Positions 56,070 through 64,000 of a stretch of DNA of 64,000 nt are shown one piece after another. The notes beneath the pieces were generated by a model that did not search any database, was not told the DNA's origin, and saw only the letters and a program-made list of their open reading frames with translations. The stretch spans positions 77,991,730 through 78,055,729 of the forward strand of contig NC_065880.2 in the NCBI RefSeq assembly GCF_932274485.2, given 5' to 3'. Position 1 is the stretch's first letter, and each line of letters starts with the position of its first letter. The translations under genes and the position numbers were made by a program. This stretch comes from Patella vulgata (Eukaryota > Mollusca > Gastropoda > Patellidae).

Positions 56070-56630
56070 TTGAAACGTAACTGGGGTATCATAATCTGAA
56101 TGTAAATTGTTATGACTTCTTAACAGTTTGGACAAGTTAAACAAATGGAGAGTGAATGGATAATAAAAGTTAAATCTTGTAATTTTAATTTTTTTAACAC
56201 AAATGTATAACTCTTAGCAAATCTAAACAAAACATACAAAAACTCGTTTGTAGATTATTTATCTTTATAAAAAACCACTGCATATCTCTCTTAACTAGAA
56301 AACATTTTATAGGCAGGACGAGTGGTTTATGACTTAAGGGAATATCTTGGGTCTTCATTAATTCTGTGAGAGATAAACCCAGAGGTCATCAACATGTTAT
56401 CAAGAAGACTGAACGTATTTCTACCATAGTAATGAAGCGGAAAGATACAACTTGTATGCACCCAAACATTCGTTTCTCTATACATATTATTTTTGTAGAT
56501 GTAAAACCAGATATACATCAGGGTAACAAGTATATTTCTTTTTACTTACATAAACAACGAAATAACACATTTTATGAAAATTCAAACTTACATAGTATGC
56601 GACAGTTACGCTGTCTATAACTTGCTCCGC
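56070..56630. other. Unannotated AT-rich stretch
   Basis: Overlapping frames at 56327-56620 on both strands show no family resemblance. Confidence 0.45.
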
Positions 56631-56639
56631 TTGAGCAGA

Positions 56640-56717
56640 GACACGGAGTTAATTGACCGATATTTTAATTCCTAAATCGACGATTGTAGTCGAAAGTCAT
56701 AAGTATACTTCGAGAAT

Positions 56718-56760
<43 letters not shown>

Positions 56761-57182
56761 TTTAACGTCCACTCGACACAAACTAGGTCATTTCGGAACT
56801 AACACATGGATCAATTTATTTCATTAATCCGCATGCGCGTAGTGGTCTTTAGCAGTGGGAGGAAATCGGAGGACCCGGAGAAAACCCACGAGGTTGGACA
56901 GGCGACCTTACTCCTTGTCACGTACAACCGGAGAATAGAAACCCCGCTAGTTGAATCAATGACAGACCTTATGATACAGCACGCACGTGCTAACCATTCG
57001 GTCAAGTACACCCCCCCCCCCGGAATTTTGAGAAATATTTATTCTGAATCCATCTAATAAAATCAAAAATGTTTATTTAGTTTTGTGTGTATGAAAGATG
57101 TAAAACGGATCATAACCACATTACCAATAGTAAAACAATATTTGAATATGGCGGCCATTCAGGACAGAGATCTATTCTCAGT
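56640..57182 (+). repeat. Dispersed repeat K, copy 2, split by SINE-B
   Basis: ttgaccgatattttaa, cctaaatcgacgatt, agtcgaaag, agtatactt at the left of the SINE; attttgaga, gtttatttag, gaaagatgtaaaacgg, caggacagagatctatt at the right. Pairs with 17945-18250. Confidence 0.65.
56725..57018 (-). repeat. SINE-B, full length, in repeat K
   Basis: (GA)n of about 30 bp, gggtttaacgtccactcgac and body, to gctaaccattcggtcaagta and a C-run (complement of the head G-tract). Confidence 0.9.
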
Positions 57183-57186
57183 TTGT

Positions 57187-57800
57187 GGGGTTTGGATGGC
57201 CGAATGGTTAGCACATGCGCGATGTATCACGAGGCCCGTCATTGAGTCAACTGGCGTGGTTTCGAATCCGCCGTTGTACGTTACAAGGAGTAGGGTCGTG
57301 TGTTTTCTCCGGTTCCTCCGGTTTCCTCCCACTCCTAATGACCCTTACGCGCAAGCGAATTATTGAAATATAAGTAAACCATATGTTAGTCCCGAAATGA
57401 CCTAGTTTGTGTCGAGTGGACGCTAGCCTGGGGGTCAGGTGTTCGATCCCTACATTGGCCGAGAAAGTTCATCCCGATTTTTCGGCGTGGTTTCCCCTTG
57501 TCAGTGATGCAGGACGGAGGGCCTGACAAGGACAGATGTCTAGTCGTTCGGATGGGACAAAAAACCGAGGCCCCGTGTACACATTGACTTGCACGTAAAA
57601 TATCTCTTGGCAGTTGGAATTCGATATAAGAGTAGGCCGTAGCGCCGCTGCCCGGGCAAAATTTCCCTCATAGCACACTGTATGGCGTATGCCCTTCTTC
57701 ATTAGCCCATGTTAGGAGCAGAACAGTAGGACGTTAAACCCCATTTCATTTCATTTCACGTTTACCCCCCTCTCTCTCTCTCTTTCTCTCTCTCTTCTCA
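57187..57800 (+). repeat. SINE-B split by SINE-A
   Basis: SINE-B head ggtttggatggccgaatggt and body to gtgtcgagtggacg (57421). Its tail resumes near 57758 as acgtttacccccct and (CT)n. The middle holds SINE-A, so the order of age is opposite to that at 40845. Confidence 0.88.
57422..57757 (+). repeat. SINE-A inserted in SINE-B
   Basis: ctagcctgggggtcaggtgt, tcgatccctacattggccg, the body and (ATTTC)n tail. Box A region lost (5' truncated). Well preserved. Confidence 0.92.
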
Positions 57801-58078
57801 GTGTAGACAGTTTTCTGGGCGTAGGATGCTGACTGAGAGTACGCACTATAAAATATATTATAATAATGAACACAAATGTCATCTCTAGGGAACTGGTATT
57901 TCTAATCACATATAAAACGTGCAAACAATCCCTGACATTTAATTAAACAATATAACAATGAGGTATATATGCAATAACACAAGATAATCTTAATAATATA
58001 TAGGAAGTCTTCTTCTTATTATTAAGGAAAGGCGAAAAGGTTGAATGGAGATAAAGATGGTCGCAGTTTTTTAGTCTG

Positions 58079-58108
58079 AATAAAAAAAAAAAACAAAAAA
58101 AAAAAAAC
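58079..58108. repeat. A-run
   Basis: Two runs of A separated by a C. Confidence 0.8.
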
Positions 58109-58182
58109 CGGTATAAAAATTTAAAATTACTATTTCAAATAGTATACACTGTAACTCTCTGGGAATCTTGACTTTCTATTCG

Positions 58183-58199
58183 GATCATCATCGTCGTCG

Positions 58200-58231
<32 letters not shown>

Positions 58232-58234
58232 GTC
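58183..58234. repeat. (CGT)n trinucleotide repeat
   Basis: About 16 CGT/CAT units. On the minus strand it reads as a short T/D-rich frame that I do not regard as coding. Confidence 0.85.
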
Positions 58235-58629
58235 CGGAACATAATGACCTGCCTCATAGACAGCGCTATGACGAGAATGAGCTGGTGAAACTGATCCTTC
58301 ACACACGGGAGTGAGGTGTAGAGGGGTGGAGTTTGTTTAAAGCAAAGGATTTCTGATTTGTGTGTTGAAACCACGGAGACAGAGATCATAAAAACCAGCA
58401 GTGTTGGACGAGGGTACCCGATTCCATTAGTAGATAATTCTTCAAAATAAATAATCTTGGATCTGGATACCGTACATTTCTGGTGTTGCTACCCCTGTTC
58501 GGTGATAATGTGGATCTGATTTGTAACTGATAGTCGTTTGGATGTGGTGATTCAGTTAAATGCTGAAAGAGTTGTATGTGGTTATTAATGTAGTTAAGTT
58601 CTCGCAGTAAGCCTGTAGACAGTACTCAA

Positions 58630-58835
58630 ATGGTGCTGATCGTTGCTGTTAGCGCTGGTGATGATGCTGAATCTAGTTGCTGGTGATGCTGACTCTAATT
58701 ACCCATGTTGATGAATCTAGTTGCTAGTAGTGCTGGAGGTGCTGAATCGGGTTGTGCTGATCTATATGATGGTGGTCTGGGTATAGTTGCTGGTGATGCT
58801 GGACGTAGTTGCTGGTGGTGCTGGATCTCATATTT
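58630..58835. repeat. Imperfect minisatellite of gctggtgatgctg-type units
   Basis: gctggtgatgctgaatctag, ttgctggtgatgctg and variants repeat about nine times. Confidence 0.7.
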
Positions 58836-58839
58836 TTAG

Positions 58840-59315
58840 AAAGTACTAACAGTAGGAAAACGAGCGTCCTCACAACCAGGCAGCCAGAATTGACGGGATC
58901 GAGCACAATTTGATGTACATACAATAGCGAGGCCCTATACTATTAAAAGACAGCACGGTTTGGAACTGTTTATGTACACGAAAACCGGTGAAATGCCAGT
59001 AATTTACATTATAAAAAATACATTTTTGTCATTCATCAACTATGGTCTTCAAAGGCCTTTTATCAACATTTGTATCTTATTCTTTTTTAAAACATTGAGT
59101 AAATAATATCAATATTATAACCTATCTCTGTCCATTATCATCAACATACAGACCTTCTATTAAACTGGTATCATCTTATCATACAATTAATATTTAATAT
59201 TTACACAACAAAAAGCTTTTTTATTCTTTGTTTAGGGTGTACTAAAAGTTGTATCTGAGTTCTTCTATAAAAACGGCTTAACCCGAAAGAGTTATAAGTT
59301 ATATGCGGTGTTCTT
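58840..59315. other. Unannotated AT-rich stretch
   Basis: No gene or recognised repeat. Confidence 0.45.
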
Positions 59316-59319
59316 TTGG

Positions 59320-59600
59320 TAGTGGGGGGTGAGTAAGACTTTGGCTCGCTAACCTGAAGGTCCCGTGTTCGAGAAAGTTCATCAGGAGAGAGAGGGGGTT
59401 TAACGTCCACTCGACACGAACTATGTCATTTCGGGACTAACATATGGCTGAATTTTATTTCATTGGTTTGGTTGCGCGTAGAAATCCTTAGCAGTGTGGT
59501 GAACCGGACGACAAGGAGAAAAACCCACGGGGTTGGTCAGTGATCCTACTCCTCGTCACGTACAAGCGGGGAATCGACACCACTCCACGTGACTCGTACG
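59320..59600. repeat. SINE-A head (plus) joined to SINE-B (minus)
   Basis: SINE-A gagtaagactttggctcgct to agaaagttcatcagga (59332-59387), then SINE-B complement gagagagggggtttaacgtc to ccactccacgtgactc. The SINE-B head is lost. Confidence 0.82.
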
Positions 59601-59659
59601 TAAATAGAGGTGTTCACACGGCGTAGTCTAATGTAAACAAATACGATATATTAAACCCT

Positions 59660-60032
59660 GGTTCAGTGATTGGAGCATTGGCTCACAATTCAAGAGGTCT
59701 CGGGTTCGAGCCCGGTGTTGGCCGAAGAAGTTTTTCGGGATTTTTCATCTTGGTTTCCGTTTGTCAGAGGTGCAGTACGTAGGGCGTTCGGCCCGAGTGT
59801 TGTGTTAGTCGAAGCAGTTCCTTTTGTCACGTAGAACGTAGTACCTGGCAATAGTGGGGCGAAATACCGAGGTCCCTTGTACACATTGGTGTGCACGTTA
59901 AAGAACCCTTGGCATTAGGAATTCGAGAAAAAAAAGTCTAGGCAAAATTTCACCCATACCACATTGTGTAATGCCCGTCCTCATTAGCCCAGCTGGTACT
60001 GAAAAAAAAGACGTCAAACCCCATTTCATTGC
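59660..60032 (+). repeat. SINE-A, full length, divergent subfamily
   Basis: Head ttcagtgattggagcattgg with tctcgggttcgagcccggtg (box B-like), body with a 45-bp extra segment around 59800-59845, then acaaccc-type tail gacgtcaaaccccatttcat. Confidence 0.85.
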
Positions 60033-60271
60033 ACATATTTATTCTAAATTTTCTAGAAATAAATAAATATGCTTGCTCAAAGTACACCGATATATTTCCA
60101 CCAGACTAATAAGTTATAGAAATAATAAACAAAGTTACACAAAACATCGTCAGCTAAATATCACTACAATTTCTCCACCCTTGTTGTGACGTAAATAATT
60201 CAATTATTTCTAAATCCGACATATCTATCGCCATAATGGCTGCCGTATTTGAAACAATAAATATTGTTCAT

Positions 60272-60638
60272 TTAAAGATGCGTTGTTCAGGTTTTTTTTT
60301 TATTTTGACTTCAAATGTTATAAAAATTATTATTTAGATATTTATTTACGTGACAAGCCTATAATCAACCTTCTAGACCATCGGATGGCGGAGATTTAAA
60401 CCGATTGAAATACATTAGCCATTTAATGATTTAATTTAAAAATGGAGAAGCGAGACTGAGTCTCGATTAACAAGTAACGTTGCTACGGTAATGAACAATA
60501 TTTGCCACATCTTGTCAAAAACTTCAAATAGTGATAACTTGGCACAGAGTAAAGTAATTTGAAGAAAATTTTCAATGTATTCATTTTGCATTATCTATTT
60601 TTGAACTATTATAGCAAGAACGATCCACTCTTTATCAA
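60272..60638 (+). mobile_element. MITE-C copy 10
   Basis: TTAAAGATGCGTTGTTCAGG through the interior to gatccactctttatcaatat. The final cataatg repeat is replaced by SINE-B sequence. Confidence 0.8.
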
Positions 60639-60935
60639 TATATCGCCTGTCCAACCTCTTGGGTTTCCTCTGAGTCCTTCGGTTTCCTCCCACTGCTAAA
60701 GACCCATGCGCGCAAGTGAGTTATTGAAATAAAATTGAGCCATATGTTGGTCCCGAAATGACCTAGCTAGTTTGTGTCAAGTGAACGTTACCCCCCCCCC
60801 CCCCGCCCCGCCACACACACACACACGCTACAAAAGACTCCTCCGCGCAAGCGATTTATTGAAATAAAATTGAACCATTATTTTAGTCTCGAAATGACCT
60901 AGTTTGTGTCATGTGGACTTTAAACCCCCATTCCT
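60639..60935 (+). repeat. Two SINE-B 3' parts in series
   Basis: Part 1: atcgcctgtccaacctcttg to gtgtcaagtgaacgtta and C-run, (CA)n (60639-60825). Part 2: aaaagactcctccgcgcaag to gtcatgtggactttaaaccc (60832-60935). Confidence 0.82.
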
Positions 60936-61339
60936 TTGAACATACATTATGCAAGAGCTAAATCTGCCTATTTCAGGTCTTTCTTTAGGCTTGAAATGTT
61001 ATCTAAAATATTAAATAGACATTAATTAACCTATCCAGGCCATAATCAACTCTAGATGGCAGCGCTAGCCTGCGACCTTTAGTGGATTGTAAGCCATTTT
61101 ACTGCATAACTTTCCTTCTCGATTAAACGATTAAATGGATAATCGTGACTATGCTGTTTATCGTACTGACTTTAGTAATGATGACCGAGGCTTATGGGAA
61201 TTTCAGTCGCTTAGTTCTCGGTTCATAGTGGATCAATTTGAATTAAATTTTCACCAAATTGCCTTTACATTATCTAGTTTTTAACTATTATAGTGAGAAA
61301 TGCCAACTCGTTACCGAATCTCCCATAATGTATCTTTAA
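60936..61339 (+). mobile_element. MITE-C copy 11
   Basis: TTGAACATACATTATGCAAG to cccataatgtatctTTAA. Complete interior. Confidence 0.88.
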
Positions 61340-61344
61340 TATAT

Positions 61345-61770
61345 AATTAATTTGCTAACTTTAATTAAATGTCGCTTAATTAAGATAAACTCAGGGAAGG
61401 CATTTTGCCATTTCTATAAAACACACTAATCTATAAGAAAGAATAACAAAGGTTGTTTCACCAGTCTGTGAAATCGACCCAAAATACAACGGAGCCACAA
61501 AACAGTTTTTTGATAGGAAAAAAACATGAAATCATTGTCTAACTTACAAAGAATCTTTGTTTGTATTGTCTAGCCAAGTTCAAGAATGAAATATATTGCT
61601 ATCATATGGTCTAGGCGTTTAACAAGAATTCTACAAGAAAATATAAAATTACAGCTAAATTTCTCGACTTAACTGTGAATGGTTTTTCTAGAATCTAACG
61701 GTCTGATGTAAATAACGACATTTGTAAGTTTTAAAGAGAGGGTCGTGGTCATCATTTAAATAAGTGTTCA
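61345..61770. other. Unannotated AT-rich stretch
   Basis: No gene or recognised repeat. Confidence 0.45.
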
Positions 61771-61784
61771 ATTGTATTGGGGAG

Positions 61785-61989
61785 TGGGGATCACGTGGCT
61801 AAGTGGGTAAGACGCTGGCTCGCTAGCCTGGTTGTCGGGTGTTCGATCCCTGCATTGGCCGAGAAAGTTCATCCAGATTTTCCGGCGTGGTTTCCCCTTG
61901 TCGATGATCCAGGACGGATGGGACAAAAAACCGAGGTTCTGTGTACATATTGGCGTGCACGTAAAAGATCCCCTGGCAGTTCATTTCAT
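61785..61989 (+). repeat. SINE-A internal-deletion copy, 13-bp target duplication
   Basis: Complete head (ggatcacgtggctaagtggg, gtgttcgatccctgc) and 5' body to ccctggcagtt, then straight to catttcatt. TTGTATTGGGGAG is exact at 61772-61784 and 61990-62002. Confidence 0.93.
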
Positions 61990-62002
61990 TTGTATTGGGG
62001 AG

Positions 62003-62580
62003 CGGAGGTGGCATAGTCATTAAAGCACTCGTTCGCTAACGTGAAAAACCTGGGTTCGACCCGGCAAGACTTCATTTTGTCCGTGGTGCAGAACGGAAAT
62101 GAAATGGGGTTTAACGTCCTTTTCTTCTGTTCCGACTGGGTTAATGACAGGCATAAGCCATACAGTGGACAATGACGGAAATTTTGTCCAGACAGCGGCG
62201 CTAAGTCCTCTTATGTCGAATCCCAACTACCAAGGGATCTTTTACGTGCACGTCAATGTGTATTTCGGTATTTCGTCCTAATACGCCAAGTCCTATCCAA
62301 ACGACTAGACAGTTATCCTTGTCAGGTCCTTCATTCTGCACCAATGACAAGGGAAAACCACGCCGGAAAATCCCGATGAACTTTCTCGGCCGGGATCGAA
62401 CCAGCGTCTTACTCATTAGCTCACGGTCAGGGCTCACGGTGCAGGGCATGGGGCCTGGCAAGGAACAGTTTATAGGCAGACGGATGGAATGGAAAACCGA
62501 GGTCACGTACTCCGGTGTACACATTGTAAACCCCGGAGGGGTGGAATTGGCATATGCCCACCTTCATTGCGCCCCCCCCA
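62003..62580 (+). repeat. SINE-A relative with a different tRNA-like head, split by SINE-A
   Basis: Head ggtggcatagtcattaaagc (box A-like) and cctgggttcgacccggc (box B-like) at 62006-62095. Its body resumes at 62436 with gtgcagggcatggggcctgg, gaaaaccgaggtcac and tatgcccaccttcatt. GGTGCAG lies at both junctions. Confidence 0.7.
62096..62425 (-). repeat. SINE-A, nested, minus orientation
   Basis: gaaatggggtttaacgtcct through the body to cggccgggatcgaacc and cagcgtcttactcattagct. Confidence 0.88.
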
Positions 62581-62733
62581 TCCCCAGTTATAAATAGGAA
62601 CATAGAAAGGGACGTATGCCCTATTATACACGCCCTCAATGGTATCACTGATACTTACAAAATAACGAAAATATTACCATATAAGTTTAACTTTAACGGA
62701 GCAAGATTGCTTCAAAGTATTAAAATAATTCAG

Positions 62734-63131
62734 TTGAACATACATTATGCAAGAGCTAAATCTGCCTCTTGCAGATCTTTCCTTAGGCCTGAAATGTTAT
62801 ATAAACTATTAATTAGACATTTATTAACAAAACAAGACCATAATCGACTCTCTATGGCATCGGATACTCGAGATTTTAACTAGATTAGAACAGTTCGGCA
62901 TTTAAAAAAATAATTTAAAAGTGGGAAAGCGAGGCTAAGTCTCGAATATGCCAGTGCCCTGGTTACCACAATGTACACATCTGGTCAAAATAACAAACAG
63001 TGTTAGCTTGGCTCAGGATGAAGTAATTTGAACGAAATTTTGAATATTTTCATTTTACATTATCTATTTTTTAGCTATTATAGCAAGAATGAACAGTTCT
63101 TTATCTAAATCTTACATAATGTATCTTTTAA
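62734..63131 (+). mobile_element. MITE-C copy 12
   Basis: TTGAACATACATTATGCAAG to acataatgtatcttTTAA. Confidence 0.86.
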
Positions 63132-63134
63132 GAT

Positions 63135-63455
63135 TTGTATGTTTTGTTAGCACACGTAACATTTATTTCGGCTATCGTCACATATAGAATTGCCATTGTC
63201 TTGAATTGTCCAGTTTTCTAGTCACTGGCCCATTAACAATCGCCCCAAGACGGTATCCGCCGCCATGGCTGTTGGACGATATTAACACCGATTGAAACGA
63301 TAAATCAAAAAAGATTTTTATTTACTTTAATGATAAATTGGACTTCATCTGATAAATGTAAATATTTTAAACAATCTTTAAGCTATTTATCAACCTAATT
63401 CGGATAAACGCCTCTTATAAATTACTTGTTGAACCAAACTGTTAGCATTCTCTTG
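63135..63455. other. Unannotated stretch
   Basis: No gene or recognised repeat. Confidence 0.45.
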
Positions 63456-63459
63456 CTTT

Positions 63460-63722
63460 AATAAAGAGAGGGAGATAAAGAGAAATTGTCATTTTAGGAC
63501 TAAAATATGGTAGAATTTCTTATTTCATTACTTTACTTTGGCGTATGGGTCTTAAGCAGCGGGATGAGCCTACTCGTTGTCGCGTACAAGTATGGTAACA
63601 AAACCCCGCCGCTTGACTCAATAACAGACCAAAATTTCCCTCACAGCACACTGCATGGCGCATGCCCGTCTTCACTACCCCAGTCGGAGCAGAACAGGAC
63701 GTTAAACTCCATTTCATTTCGT
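63460..63722. repeat. SINE-B (minus, diverged) joined to SINE-A tail (plus)
   Basis: SINE-B complement gtcattttaggactaaaata to ttgactcaataacagacc (63630). SINE-A from aaaatttccctcacagcaca to gacgttaaactccatttcat. Confidence 0.82.
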
Positions 63723-64000
63723 TTTTGTAGAATGCATGACTTTTAATATGAGAGATGTATAATAATGCTTTAATGTATATTATATATACATAATGTTCTG
63801 ATGTATACATTGTATAGTTAGTAATAATTAACTGAGTAATGATGACGTAGGCGTTTAATATTTACTAGTGGTTGTGTAATGGTGTTGTTAAAATGAGTTT
63901 ATTTTAATTAAAAACAAACCATAAGTGTTAAGTACAAGGAAAACGTGTTAATCAAATATGGGATTGTGGCACCGTTAATTAATCGCGGAGGGTCAACCGG

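Overview
The window looks like repeat-rich nuclear DNA from a lophotrochozoan animal, most likely a mollusc and probably a gastropod. The evidence is AT-rich non-coding DNA, two animal-type genes whose proteins are closest to metazoan families, and two tRNA-derived SINE families with snail/bivalve-like layout. The species call is an inference.

Only two host genes can be supported. On the minus strand at 5267-6313 is an intronless RP2/XRP2 gene (ARL3 GTPase-activating protein, TBCC-like beta-helix plus NDPK-like domain). On the plus strand at 48114-48890 is a noggin-like secreted BMP antagonist whose coding region lies in one exon behind a clear splice acceptor. It keeps all nine C-terminal cysteines but carries a basic insertion of about 37 residues inside the cystine-knot region. 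The two genes are 42 kb apart and nothing suggests a functional link.

Almost everything else is mobile DNA and its decay. SINE-A (about 370 bp, (ATTTC)n tail) has about 34 pieces. SINE-B (about 270 bp, G-tract at the head, (CT)n tail) has about 20. MITE-C (about 390 bp, TTAA-bounded) has 15 copies or pieces. MITE-D is Mutator-like with 9-bp target duplications and has 4 copies. Single elements include two hAT-like MITEs with exact 8-bp duplications, a Tc1/mariner-like MITE and a CACTG-ended element. There is also an eroded LINE (14097-15540, minus) and short retroelement ends with a hammerhead-like core. The two SINE families share an 18-nt 3' block and are nested in each other in both orders.

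Region by region: 0-5 kb, SINE scraps and inverted repeats; 5-6.5 kb, RP2; 6.8-11.4 kb, two tandem arrays invaded by SINEs; 13-16 kb, MITE-C, LINE and SINE-B; 16-23 kb, SINEs and MITE-D; 23-28 kb, AT minisatellite, palindromes and short tandem duplications; 28-41 kb, SINE-A dominated; 41.7-42.8 kb, a fold-back element; 45.3-47.2 kb, nested MITEs; 48-49 kb, noggin-like gene; 49.7-50.7 kb, minisatellite with a hAT MITE; 53.8-55 kb, GC-rich composite element; 55-64 kb, mixed SINEs and MITEs. No rRNA, functional tRNA, CRISPR, bacterial or viral genes were seen.
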